From contig NZ_JACMYK010000023.1 in assembly GCF_020889785.1 (NCBI RefSeq), positions 1-64,000 on the forward strand: a stretch of 64,000 bases of DNA. The letters run 5' to 3'. The DNA comes from Bradyrhizobium acaciae. Its GTDB lineage: Bacteria > Pseudomonadota > Alphaproteobacteria > Rhizobiales > Xanthobacteraceae. Under the pieces are notes generated by a model. It saw nothing but the letters and a program-made list of their open reading frames with translations. It searched no databases and was not told the origin of the DNA. Shown here one piece after another: positions 29,478-37,144 of the stretch; within the stretch, counting starts at the first letter, position 1; each line of letters starts with the position of its first letter. The position numbers and the translations under genes are program-made.

Positions 29478-30224
29478 TCAGCCTGGCTCTAGGCCATGCT
29501 TCTTGATGATCGGTGCAGCGGCCGGTGCGGTGAGGAATTTAACCAACGCCGTAGCGGCGTCCGCCTCCTTCGTCGCACTATGAATGCCGCCCGAATATAC
29601 GGTAATGTTCTGGATCTCTGCCGGGAGCGGTCCAAGAATTTGGATGCCCTTCACGGGAATGAGCTCACTCACCTGGTGAAATCCGATCTCGGCCTCGCCA
29701 CGCGCGACCACTTCACCCACCGGTTCACCCGGCTTCACCGTGGCAATTTTCGATTCGACCTGGTCGGAGATGCCGAGCTTCTGAAACATGCTGACGAGAT
29801 AGATGCCGCTCGCTCCGGCAGAGTAGGCGACGGATTTTGCTGCGAGCACTGACCGTTTCACGGCGTCTGCGGAGCTGATATCGGGCCTAGGTGTACCAGC
29901 GCGCACCGCAACTCCGATGCCCGATTTCGCGAAATTGACGCGACTGTTGGCGACAAGTTTACCTTGCTTGATCAGCTCTTCAGTTCCGCTGTCGCCCAAG
30001 ATGATCAAATCGGCGGCTTCGCCGGCCGCAATGCGTTTCTGGACATCGGGGGTGCTTGACCACGCCACAGAGACCTTGTGACCTGTCGCCTTCTCGAACT
30101 CGGGGATCAATTCGAGATACGCATCCTTCATTGCAACGGAGGCAAGGAGTTTGATTTCGGAAGCTTGGGATATATTCGGTAGGAGCAGAGTTGCTGCCAC
30201 GGCGACAATAAATCGCGCTTTCAT
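29478..30224 (-). CDS. ModA-like periplasmic substrate-binding protein
   Basis: A 248-aa exported protein with a signal peptide (MKARFIVAVAATLLLPNISQAS) and the fold pattern of molybdate/tungstate-type extracellular binding proteins (AMKDAYLELIPEFEKATGHKV, DLIILGDSG, VVARGEAEIGFHQVSEL). No permease or ATPase gene is adjacent, so it is an orphan solute receptor; the ligand is unknown, and a general anion or small organic acid is possible. The start at 30224 has GGGAGGA upstream. Degenerate repeat copies lie on both sides. Confidence 0.82.
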   Translation of the reverse strand: MKARFIVAVAATLLLPNISQASEIKLLASVAMKDAYLELIPEFEKATGHKVSVAWSSTPDVQKRIAAGEAADLIILGDSGTEELIKQGKLVANSRVNFAKSGIGVAVRAGTPRPDISSADAVKRSVLAAKSVAYSAGASGIYLVSMFQKLGISDQVESKIATVKPGEPVGEVVARGEAEIGFHQVSELIPVKGIQILGPLPAEIQNITVYSGGIHSATKEADAATALVKFLTAPAAAPIIKKHGLEPG

Positions 30225-30333
30225 GATCGTCCTCCCTGTGAGACTACTTCCCCGGCTAACCGAGCATTGACCGTACATCATCGTGGCGCCTATCTCGACT
30301 GGCTTCTTGAACACGTCATCAGCCCGGGTTGAT

Positions 30334-30405
30334 TTCCGCTGTTGGCCCCAAGCGGACAGTCTCGCGGTCAGCCGCCGTTGTCGCCTTTTGACCCGTAGCG
30401 GACAT
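30334..30405. repeat. paired TCCGCT/AGCGGA repeat, left copy
   Basis: TTCCGCT (30334-30340) and AGCGGACA (30351-30358) form an inverted pair, followed by a second unit ending in TAGCGGACAT (30396-30405). A similar pair occurs at 31223-31297 on the other side of the next gene. Confidence 0.6.
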
Positions 30406-30497
30406 CGATGATCAGGCAACTTTGAGTTGATCGATTAACTCCAGTAGAAGGGATTGTCTGTCATCACGACGGCCCACTTAATGGCCTGGGCTCTGCA

Positions 30498-31208
30498 ATG
30501 AAGTTGGTTCTCGCACAGTCGGCAATTGCCGCAGCGGCGGCATGTCTCTTGATCGGTGCGGCAGCATTCGCCGACGTTCCCTATTCCTTTTCCGATCATC
30601 CATCGCAGGACGGCCGGTGCATCGGCGACCATGGCGTAGGCGATATTGATCGCTCGGAGAAAGCGTGTCTGGAACAGGTTGGCGAACTGGCCCGGCGCAT
30701 TGGTCCCGGTTTGCAGTTGACGTTTAGGAACGGGAGGACGCGTACTTATCTCAACGAAGAAGCGAAGTGTCAGAGCAGTGACGCTGACGGGTGCGTAAAA
30801 TATCAACTTGTCGGCTATTTTCCTGAGCACGATCTTATTTTGATCGAGATCGATTATTGGGAAGGTGTCAGCTATCGTCTTGTATGGGCTGACGCGGGCA
30901 ACGATACGAGCATCGTTGCACCTCCGCACTATTCACCGGATAAGCATTGGCTGGCATCCGTCGCCTCGGGTGAGGGGCCTTCGGGCCCTCCTAACGGAAT
31001 GGATATAGTTCCGAGCAAGCCAAGCTCATCTCTTAATGAGTGGCACTATCGCACTCCGGATGACGGTAAATGGCTCTATGAATTTACTGGTTGGGACGGA
31101 AACGCCCGCGTCAACCTTCTTGCCTCGTCGTTGGGAGCGCCACAACGAAGCACTCCGACCTCTATCGAGCGCCGAAAGGGTGATTGGCACCTAAGGGAAC
31201 CGCAGTGA
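30498..31208 (+). CDS. secreted hypothetical protein
   Basis: A 236-aa protein with a clear signal peptide (MKLVLAQSAIAAAAACLLIGAAAFAD) and four cysteines in the first third that could form disulfides. The mature part includes FRNGRTRTYLNE, YFPEHDLILIEIDYWEG and a WHYRTPDDGKWLYEF segment; it does not match a family I can name. Its codon use is less GC-biased than the neighbouring operons. It sits between two copies of a paired repeat, so it may be a mobile or recently inserted unit. Confidence 0.65.
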   Translation: MKLVLAQSAIAAAAACLLIGAAAFADVPYSFSDHPSQDGRCIGDHGVGDIDRSEKACLEQVGELARRIGPGLQLTFRNGRTRTYLNEEAKCQSSDADGCVKYQLVGYFPEHDLILIEIDYWEGVSYRLVWADAGNDTSIVAPPHYSPDKHWLASVASGEGPSGPPNGMDIVPSKPSSSLNEWHYRTPDDGKWLYEFTGWDGNARVNLLASSLGAPQRSTPTSIERRKGDWHLREPQ

Positions 31209-31222
31209 GAGACACGTTGGCC

Positions 31223-31297
31223 GACTTCCGCTATTGGCCCTTAGCCGACATGACTAAGCGCGCCTCTCTTGTCCGCTTCTAACGATAATGCGGATGT
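31223..31297. repeat. paired TCCGCT/AGCGGA repeat, right copy
   Basis: Unit one runs from ACTTCCGCT through TAGCCGACAT (31224-31251); unit two has GTCCGCT (31271-31277) and a degenerate inverted half, TGCGGAT (31289-31295). The arrangement matches the copy at 30334-30405, in the same orientation. Confidence 0.55.
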
Positions 31298-31327
31298 CGT
31301 TCGGCGGGCGGATTTATGGGTACACGC

Positions 31328-32704
31328 CTAAACCGCCGGCAGGACCAGCTCGGCCCGCAAGCCGCCGATCGGCGCGTCGTTCAGGGTGAGATTGCCGCCA
31401 TAGAGGCCGGCGAGATCGGTCACAATCGACAGGCCGAGCCCCGAACCGGGCTTCGATTCGTCGAGCCGTTGGCCGCGCCGCGACACCTGGGCGCGCTCGG
31501 CCTCCGACAGGCCCCGCCCGTCGTCGTCGACCACGATGCGTAGCCTGGGTCCGGCGCCCGAGGCCTGCGGCGGAACCACGGCGACCTCGATGAACACTTG
31601 CGAAGCCGCCCATTTGCAGGCGTTGTCGACGAGATTGCCGACCATTTCCTCCAGATCCTGCCGCTCGCCGCGAAACCGCGCCGCCGGATCGGCCTTCGCC
31701 TCGATCGAGAGATCGCGATCGCGATGGATCTTCTCCATGGTCCGGCGCAGCGCCTCGATCACGGGCGCAACGTCGGTGATGGTGCTGACGATGGTGGCAC
31801 GGGCGGCGATCCGCGCCCGCTCGAGGTGATGGGCGACCTGGTCACGCATCACGCCGGCCTGCTCCAGCACCTTGCTGGCGAAGGGATCGGCGGCATGCGC
31901 GGCCGCCTCGTTCACGATCACCGACAGCGGCGTCTTGATCGCGTGCGCGAGATTGCCGACATGGGTGCGCGAACGCTCGACGATCTCACGGTTGGCGTCG
32001 ATCAGCGCATTGGTCTCGCGCGCGAGCGGCGCGATCTCGACCGGGAACCGACCCTCCAGCCGCTCGGCGCGGCCGGAGCGGATATCGGCAATCGAATCCG
32101 AGATGCGCTTGAGCGGCGCCAGGCCGTAGCGCACCTGGAAGATCGTGGTCAGCAGCAGCACGATGCCGAGGGCTGCGAAGGTGCCGCCGAGGTAGTAATC
32201 GAAGCTGCGGGTCTCATCGAAGATCTCGGTGGCGTCGCCGGCGACGCTGACCAGGAACTTGCCGTCGGCGCCGAGATCGACCGGCCGCTCCACCACGCGC
32301 AGGCTCTGACCCTCGGGCCCGTCGACATAGCCGAGGCGGACGCCGGCGGCGGTCAGCTCGGCGCCGTGCTCCTCTAGCTTCGGCAGCTTCTTGTCCCACA
32401 GCGAACGTGAGGCGCGGGTCTCGCCCTTTTCGGTGTCGGTGCGGGTGATCTGCCAATACCAGCCCGACAGCGGCAGGTCGAACAATGGCTCGCCGAGCGA
32501 CTGGAACTGGCGGTCGGCCGGCTCGTCCGGCGTTGCCACTTCAGCGATCAGGGTGCGCAGATAGAGATTGAGCCGGCGGTCGAAGGCGCGCTCGGTGGCG
32601 TCGCGATAGACCGACGACAGGATGACGCCCGTGATCGCCAAGATCACCACCACCCAGGCGGTCGCCGAGACGAACAGGCGTGTCGCAAGTGAGCTGCCGC
32701 CCAT
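31328..32704 (-). CDS. feuQ: sensor histidine kinase FeuQ (PhoQ-like)
   Basis: A 458-aa membrane kinase paired with FeuP. It has a first span at about 10-32, a periplasmic domain, a second span at about 175-195, HAMP, a HisKA domain with the PhoQ-type H-box VGNLAHAIKTPLSVIV, and an HATPase domain with NLVDNACKWA, DDDGRGLSEAE and GSGLGLSIVTDLAG. In Sinorhizobium, FeuP/FeuQ control cyclic glucan export and osmoadaptation; here that would connect with the opgGH genes, but this link is an inference. It lies 218 bp downstream of feuP. Confidence 0.82.
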   Translation of the reverse strand: MGGSSLATRLFVSATAWVVVILAITGVILSSVYRDATERAFDRRLNLYLRTLIAEVATPDEPADRQFQSLGEPLFDLPLSGWYWQITRTDTEKGETRASRSLWDKKLPKLEEHGAELTAAGVRLGYVDGPEGQSLRVVERPVDLGADGKFLVSVAGDATEIFDETRSFDYYLGGTFAALGIVLLLTTIFQVRYGLAPLKRISDSIADIRSGRAERLEGRFPVEIAPLARETNALIDANREIVERSRTHVGNLAHAIKTPLSVIVNEAAAHAADPFASKVLEQAGVMRDQVAHHLERARIAARATIVSTITDVAPVIEALRRTMEKIHRDRDLSIEAKADPAARFRGERQDLEEMVGNLVDNACKWAASQVFIEVAVVPPQASGAGPRLRIVVDDDGRGLSEAERAQVSRRGQRLDESKPGSGLGLSIVTDLAGLYGGNLTLNDAPIGGLRAELVLPAV

Positions 32705-32922
32705 CAGGGCACGCGCTCGAACAGCGTGTCGGCGGCAACAGACATCAGGGATTCAGACATCAGCGAATCCAGTCCTCCCGGCGCGGATCATGACAATGCC
32801 CGTGTCCACCAATCAAGCACTCCAAGAGCATGATCCGATTGTACAGGATATGCCCTCATCCTGTTGTTTGGCCGCGTTTTCCTTACGTGAGCGACGGGGT
32901 ATCCGCGTCGCTCGAAAACGCT

Positions 32923-33585
32923 TTAAGTGGGCGGCGACAGCATGTAGCCGAGGCCGCGAACCGTCTGGATGATATCGACTTCCAGCTTCTTGCGGATGCG
33001 GCCGACGAACACCTCGATGGTATTGGAGTCGCGATCGAAGTCCTGGTCGTAGAGATGCTCGACCAGCTCGGTGCGCGACACCACCCGTCCGGTGTGGTGC
33101 ATCAGATAGTCGAGCAGATTGTATTCGTGCGAGGTCAGCTTGATCGGGTTGCCGTTGACGGTGACCCGCTTGGTGCGGGTGTTCAGTGCCACCGGACCGC
33201 AGACCAGCTCGACCTGGGCATGCCCGGTGGCGCGGCGCAGCAGCGCGCGGATGCGCGCCAGCACCTCCTCGAGATGGAACGGTTTTGCGACATAGTCGTC
33301 GGCGCCGGCATCGAAGCCCTGCACCTTGTCGCTCCAGCGGTCGCGCGCGGTGAGGATCAGCACCGGCATCACCCGCTTGTTGCGCCGCCAGGCCTCGAGC
33401 ACCGAGATACCGTCCATCTTCGGCAGGCCGATATCCAGCACGACCGCGTCGTAGGGCTCGCTATCGCCAAGGAAATGCCCCTCCTCGCCGTCGAACGCGC
33501 GATCGACCACATAGCCGGCGTCCGTCAGCGCGGTGGTGAGCTGGCGGTTCAAATCCGGGTCATCCTCAACGACGAGCAGACGCAC
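32923..33585 (-). CDS. feuP: OmpR-family response regulator FeuP
   Basis: A 220-aa regulator with a receiver domain (D51 in VVLDIGLPK, YVAKPFHLEEV) and a winged-helix domain (IKLTSHEYNLLDYLMHHTG, YDQDFDRDSNTIEVFVGRIRKKL). The latter string is characteristic of rhizobial FeuP and related PhoP-like regulators. The start MRLLVVEDD at 33585 matches the receiver exactly. It precedes feuQ on the same strand. Confidence 0.85.
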   Translation of the reverse strand: MRLLVVEDDPDLNRQLTTALTDAGYVVDRAFDGEEGHFLGDSEPYDAVVLDIGLPKMDGISVLEAWRRNKRVMPVLILTARDRWSDKVQGFDAGADDYVAKPFHLEEVLARIRALLRRATGHAQVELVCGPVALNTRTKRVTVNGNPIKLTSHEYNLLDYLMHHTGRVVSRTELVEHLYDQDFDRDSNTIEVFVGRIRKKLEVDIIQTVRGLGYMLSPPT

Positions 33586-33896
33586 TTTGGCCTCCGAGAG
33601 TGAGCATTGCGATATTCCGGCATCAAATGAGGCTTCCGGCCGTGAACGGCCTATGAATGGATTCGCAAGGCAAAGCTTATTTTTTCGTCAGGTGCACCAT
33701 CCCGGGAACCCGCGCAAGCGCGACTGGTTCCCGCGAATATACGCGCGCCGGATCGGGTCGGGTTTCAATTTTGAGTATCGAGGTACCTAATATCCTGAAG
33801 CAATGCCGGGTTTACCGGGAAACACCGGACAGACAGGGTTCTCGGAGTTTGCAATCTCTAGCTGGCATTTCATGACTGATAGCTTTGGAGAATGCG
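33586..33896. other. feuP upstream region with hairpin
   Basis: No gene seen. It includes an interrupted palindrome, CGGGAACC (33703-33710) / GGTTCCCG (33726-33733), with CGCG inner arms. It must contain the feuP promoter (leftward) and that of the small HTH gene (rightward). Confidence 0.45.
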
Positions 33897-34055
33897 TTGC
33901 CGGCCTGGATGGAAGAGGAAGAACAGCGCCTGCTGCGGATGATCCGCGAAACTGGCCTTACGCAGCGCGAGATCGCTCAGAAGCTCGGCCGCACCGAAGC
34001 CGCCGTGAGCGCACGGCTAACGATAATCAGAAAGCGCCTCGCAGAGGGAAACTAG
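33897..34055 (+). CDS. 52-aa helix-turn-helix protein (SANT/GcrA-like)
   Basis: Very short gene whose product reads (M)PAWMEEEEQRLLRMIRE then a helix-turn-helix, GLTQREIAQKLGRTEAAVSA. The W-x-EEE-x2-LL-x2-MI spacing resembles Myb/SANT-like and GcrA N-terminal DNA-binding domains. The TTG at 33897 has GGAG six bases before it; an ATG at 33909 would give 48 aa. It is likely a small DNA-binding regulator, with an unknown target. Convergent with the small-protein genes to its right. Confidence 0.7.
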   Translation: MPAWMEEEEQRLLRMIRETGLTQREIAQKLGRTEAAVSARLTIIRKRLAEGN

Positions 34056-34241
34056 GATCGCCCGTTAAGCATGCGGACGATTTGTTTTACCTTTGATTCA
34101 CACAGGTTAATTGACCAGCTCACACTTTGATTCGATGATCCAGCCACTGGGTCGGGCTGTTTCATTAAGTTCAAGTTTTAAGCCCAGAGGGGCCGTCTAT
34201 TATCGGCAAGCGGCGGTTCGGCGTGAGAATGGGAATAAAGA

Positions 34242-34288
34242 GCGGCCCCGGCATTGACCCTCCAAGGGTGCCGGGGCCGCATCTTTTT
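34242..34288. terminator. strong rho-independent terminator, possibly bidirectional
   Basis: A perfect 12-bp stem, GCGGCCCCGGCA (34242-34253) with TGCCGGGGCCGC (34269-34280), is followed by ATCTTTTT. The opposite strand has TCTTTATT after the hairpin, so it could stop transcripts from both the HTH gene and the leftward small-protein operon. Confidence 0.8.
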
Positions 34289-34358
34289 GCAGGAACCACC
34301 GTCGCGACATCCGGTTGACCAGCGGTCCCGGTGCCTAAGACGGACAGCACTTGGACGC

Positions 34359-34394
34359 GGCCTCAGCGTTTCCCCGGCGCTGGGGCCGTCTCTT
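34359..34394 (+). terminator. second hairpin with weak T-run
   Basis: GGCCTCAGCG (34359-34368) pairs with CGCTGGGGCC (34378-34387), with one G-T wobble, followed by GTCTCTTT. It may be a secondary terminator or a structured 3' region of the leftward operon. Confidence 0.45.
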
Positions 34395-34412
34395 TCGAAT
34401 GAGCCCTATGGT

Positions 34413-34523
34413 TCACCGCATAACCAGCCAGGCCACGCTTGCGGCCAGGACCAGCAACGACACTGTCGCAGCGCAGACAAAGGCGATCCCGACGCTGTCG
34501 ATGCGATGATGGTGTGCATGCAT
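34413..34523 (-). CDS. 36-aa single-span membrane protein
   Basis: A tiny gene coding for MHAHHHRIDSVGIAFV, then a hydrophobic segment (residues 11-35: VGIAFVCAATVSLLVLAASVAWLV) ending MR. It has a near-ideal Shine-Dalgarno, AGGAGGTC (34528-34535), six bases before the ATG. The N-terminus is rich in histidine (four among the first six residues). It follows the 70-aa gene by only 10 bp, so the two are probably cotranscribed. The Shine-Dalgarno and clear hydrophobic span make it a credible small membrane protein; function unknown. Confidence 0.7.
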   Translation of the reverse strand: MHAHHHRIDSVGIAFVCAATVSLLVLAASVAWLVMR

Positions 34524-34533
34524 GACAGACCTC

Positions 34534-34746
34534 CTAAGTGGAGCCGGGCGAGCGTAACCACTCGCTCATGCTTGCCCCGGCGTCGGCCTGCCGGGCCAGC
34601 TCGAGTATAGCCTCTTTCTCGGTGCCCGGGGCCAGCGCTGCGGCCTGTTCGCGCAGGCTCTCGGCTCTCGCGATAAGACGCTCTTCGAGCGAATTGGTTT
34701 GCTTGACGCGGTTGCGTCGCTTCGTCATGTGCGGCTCCGTTGCCAT
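34534..34746 (-). CDS. 70-aa charged hypothetical protein
   Basis: MATEPHMTKRRNRVKQTN followed by a long amphipathic helix rich in Leu, Glu, Arg and Ala (SLEERLIARAESLREQAAAL, KEAILELARQAD). An internal ATG (M7, position 34728) is also possible. No family recognised. Its stop overlaps the ribosome binding site of the 36-aa membrane protein gene, indicating a two-gene operon. Confidence 0.65.
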   Translation of the reverse strand: MATEPHMTKRRNRVKQTNSLEERLIARAESLREQAAALAPGTEKEAILELARQADAGASMSEWLRSPGST

Positions 34747-34853
34747 TCAGAAGGCCAGAGCGCCACACGCGATCCAATCGCCGGGTGCCAAAGGTGATGC
34801 GCGGCGACCACGGTCAATTGTCAGGTTGGCGTAATGTTCCTAAATCGAAACCA

Positions 34854-35030
34854 TCAACCCGGCCCGGGCTCGCCCATGGCTTTCTCGACTTCGGCAGCCA
34901 GCGCGCGGTGATGCGCAGCGAGCTTGGCGAACAGCTCTTTCTTGGTCGGATTGGTCGCCAGCTTGCTGATCAGCTCGCACTCTTCCGCCTCGACACGAAG
35001 CTTCTCCAGGTGCGCTTGCATGTCCTTCAT
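34854..35030 (-). CDS. 58-aa helical hypothetical protein
   Basis: Begins MKDMQAHLEKLRVEAEECEL and is predicted as a helical hairpin with alternating charges (TNPTKKELFAKLAAHHRALAAEVEKAMG). GGGGAG stands eight bases before the ATG. The repeated Leu/Ala/Glu pattern suggests a small coiled-coil protein. It is the first of three small leftward genes, 107 bp from the 70-aa gene. Confidence 0.65.
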   Translation of the reverse strand: MKDMQAHLEKLRVEAEECELISKLATNPTKKELFAKLAAHHRALAAEVEKAMGEPGPG

Positions 35031-35179
35031 TGGATGAACTCCCCCGAGACCAAAGTGAGATCATCATACATGGAACTCGCGGGGCAATAACCTGAGCGGG
35101 CTTTTTTGAACTCCGTTCCCACGCGGCGCCCCCGGCAAGTTAACCTTCGGCGGGTATTTAATTGTCGCTGACCGGAGCG

Positions 35180-35623
35180 ATGCGCTATTCCAGCGACCGC
35201 GCGCCTTGGGGCATTGGGACTGGGAAGAAATTGTTGCCTGTTTCGAAGATAAAGACATTCGGTGTGATTGCGGGCTGGCTTGCGCTTGCCTTCATCGCCT
35301 TCGTGACGCTGTCCCCCATTCAGGACCGCCCCTCGCTTTTTCATCCGCAGGCCGAGCATTTCGCGGCATTTGCCGTGATGGCGCTGGCTTTCGTACTGGG
35401 TTACCCGCGGCGCACCGCGCTGATCGTGCTCTTTGTTGTCTTCAGCGCATTCTCGCTCGAAGCGATGCAGTTGCTGACGCCTGACCGCCACGGCCGCCTG
35501 ATCGACGCCATCGTCAAGGTGGCGGGAGGCCTCGCCGGCATCGGCACGGGTCGCCTCATGCTGTTCATGGTGCGCAGCCAGTTCGGCCGGCTGAGGTCGC
35601 CTGCGGAACATTCTGCGAGCTGA
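35180..35623 (+). CDS. VanZ-like family membrane protein
   Basis: A 147-aa protein with four hydrophobic segments and the VanZ-like pattern (LALAFIAFVTLSPIQDRP, AEHFAAFAVMALAFVLGYP, FSAFSLEAMQLLTPDRHGRLIDAIVKVAGG). In VanZ this fold lowers teicoplanin susceptibility, but most chromosomal members are of unknown role. The ATG at 35180 is chosen; TTG codons at 35162 and 35231 are possible alternatives. Convergent with the next gene, gap 5 bp. Confidence 0.75.
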   Translation: MRYSSDRAPWGIGTGKKLLPVSKIKTFGVIAGWLALAFIAFVTLSPIQDRPSLFHPQAEHFAAFAVMALAFVLGYPRRTALIVLFVVFSAFSLEAMQLLTPDRHGRLIDAIVKVAGGLAGIGTGRLMLFMVRSQFGRLRSPAEHSAS

Positions 35624-35628
35624 GCGGT

Positions 35629-35874
35629 TCAATCGCGCTTCGGCGCTTCCGCTGACTTCCTGCCGTCCTGCGTCATACACTGCTGAAAGAAATGCAGCCG
35701 GTCGCCATTCATCGGCGCGACACCCGGTCGCTTGTAGGGATAGATCAGATAGGCCGCGCGCAAGCACCGCTTCGCCGTCTCGGCGTCAGGTGCTGCGATG
35801 GCGGCGGTCGACGACAGCAACAGCGCCAGCACGGCGCTGAACCGGACCGGCGCGCCACTCACGGCTTGTCGCAT
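35629..35874 (-). CDS. small secreted hypothetical protein
   Basis: An 81-aa protein with a signal peptide (MRQAVSGAPVRFSAVLALLLSSTAAIAAP) and a short mature part of about 52 aa with two cysteines (KRCLRAAYLIYPY, FFQQCMTQDG). The start lies inside the 3' end of the frameshifted gene upstream, overlapping by 16 bp, so the two were likely one operon. Confidence 0.65.
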   Translation of the reverse strand: MRQAVSGAPVRFSAVLALLLSSTAAIAAPDAETAKRCLRAAYLIYPYKRPGVAPMNGDRLHFFQQCMTQDGRKSAEAPKRD

Positions 35875-36290
35875 TCCGAGTAGAACACGCCGTTCGCAGC
35901 CGCCAGCCGTTGCAGGCAATGCCGCTTGTCGGTCACCGCACCCTCGACGGTGAAGTCGTAGGCCTGCGCCTTCAGGATCAGCGCATAGCGTCCCGGCGAC
36001 AGCGGCGCGTCGTCGCGCGGCTGGACCTCGAACATCTGCGGATACTCGCTGAGCGGCGCTGCGCGGAACGGGATCGAGATGTTGCGGATCACCCAGCTGT
36101 CGTCACCCGACGAGACCACCGGCTTGCCGGCCGCGTCGAACGTGGTCTGCTGGCCCACATGCGCGATCAGGCGCACATCGATCGGGTCGGAGGCGCCGCC
36201 GGCGCCCTCGCGGCGGAACACGATGAAGCGGAGATGTCCGTCGGGCAATATGGTCTCGCTCGGCCGCGTGATCGCCGCCGAAATCGCCAC
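35859..36290 (-). pseudogene. 3' part of frameshifted anchored protein gene
   Basis: A 143-codon frame (VAISAAITRPSETILPDG ...) that continues the reading of the 5' part at 36167-36961 after a shift of 2 nt. At the joint, in the GC-dinucleotide run 36301-36313, removing one CG pair gives a smooth continuation GRAPDPRVAIS. The piece encodes a beta-rich domain (DGHLRFIVFRREG, SWVIRNISIPFRAAP) with paired cysteines near the end (KRHCLQRL, YSECD). It has no ribosome binding site of its own. It is either a real recent mutation, a phase-variable site, or a sequencing error. Confidence 0.6.
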
Positions 36291-36961
36291 CCGCGGATCC
36301 GGCGCGCGCGGCCCTGGATCAGTTGCAACTCGTAGAGCTTGCCGCCGCTCTCGGCATAAACGCCGTAGGCGGTCGGCAACGGCCGTCTCGGTGCCGGCGG
36401 CTCGACGGGCGCGGCCGGCGCAGGCACCGCGGCGACCACCGCAGGCCGTTGGCTTTCAACCGCCGCCGGTACGGGCGTTCCCGCGATCATCGCGCGCGCC
36501 GCGGCCAATGACACGTCGCGTTGCTGCAGCAGGACAATTGCCGCGATCATTGCAAAGAGAGCCAGCATGGCAACGTAGCGCAGCGGCGGCGACGACGACC
36601 ATCGCGGCCGGCGCGGCAGCTCGGCCGGCTCGACAGGATCGAGCGTCCTAACGAATGCGTCCGCGGCATCAATCCGCCGTGGCGCCTCGATCCGTCGCGC
36701 GGCGCCGGCCGCCGCCAGGAATTCCGGCAGCGCCCGCGCCGGCGGCACCGAAAACGTCTCGACCAGATCATTCCTGGTGTGCGCCTCGACGCCCTCGATC
36801 GCCACCTCCAGCGCCTGCATCAGACGCGCTTTTTCCCGGGGATCCTCATGCGCGAGCTGTTGCAGCTTCTGCCGCGCGAGCTCGTAGACCGCGCTGCGCA
36901 GCTGCTGCGGGTCGGAACGCACGGAATCGATCGTCCGCGACAGCACCAGCGCGAACTCCAT
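36167..36961 (-). CDS. 5' part of frameshifted membrane-anchored protein (DUF-type, unknown)
   Basis: Starts MEFALVLSRTIDSVRSDPQQ; a 264-aa product whose N-terminal helical domain (about 1-90) precedes a span at about 128-146 (YVAMLALFAMIAAIVLL) and a Pro/Ala-rich linker. After residues KLYELQLIQGRA the frame becomes nonsense-like (Arg-rich), and the natural continuation lies in the other frame at 35859-36290. The organisation, a cytoplasmic regulator-like N-terminus with one span and an external domain, suggests a sensor or anchor; function not known. A start at 37018 is also open. Confidence 0.6.
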   Translation of the reverse strand: MEFALVLSRTIDSVRSDPQQLRSAVYELARQKLQQLAHEDPREKARLMQALEVAIEGVEAHTRNDLVETFSVPPARALPEFLAAAGAARRIEAPRRIDAADAFVRTLDPVEPAELPRRPRWSSSPPLRYVAMLALFAMIAAIVLLQQRDVSLAAARAMIAGTPVPAAVESQRPAVVAAVPAPAAPVEPPAPRRPLPTAYGVYAESGGKLYELQLIQGRARRIRGWRFRRRSRGRARPYCPTDISASSCSAARAPAAPPTRSMCA

Positions 36962-37041
36962 TTCGGGGTGCGCAGGGCTGCTACCCCTGACCGTCCTCTG
37001 GGCCGGCGTCGGCGTCATAAATGTTAGTCTGGTTTGCCCAT

Positions 37042-37055
37042 AATGTTACAACATT
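37042..37055. promoter_or_regulatory. AATGTT-AC-AACATT dyad
   Basis: A perfect 6-bp dyad with a 2-bp centre lies between divergent genes. A further AAATGTTAG stands at 37019-37027. The same 7-mer recurs upstream of other polysaccharide genes in this window, so it may be an operator. Confidence 0.4.
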
Positions 37056-37144
37056 GTAGGCGGCTTTTACTGTTAACACAAATGACGAAGGCCGCGGATG
37101 ACGCCGTGGTTTGACGTGACCGATCCGAGCAGCAGCAGGGTTCA

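Larger units (their letters stand above)
34056..34412. other. intergenic region between convergent small genes
   Basis: No gene supported. It holds a strong hairpin terminator (34242-34288) and a second hairpin at 34359-34387. The first part, 34056-34241, is AT-rich with no feature I can name. Confidence 0.5.

Noticed and set aside
34641..34760. Alternative coding frames across the 70-aa gene
   Set aside because: Frames on the other strand and phases lack ribosome binding sites and have stop-edge limits set by the real gene.
35095..35119. GGAAC-type EcfG promoter for the 58-aa gene
   Set aside because: GGAAC is present on the minus strand but the -10 element at the needed spacing is CGCT rather than CGTT; a weak match by eye.
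36167..36290. two overlapping independent genes instead of a frameshift
   Set aside because: The second frame has no ribosome binding site and continues the first protein smoothly when one CG pair is removed.
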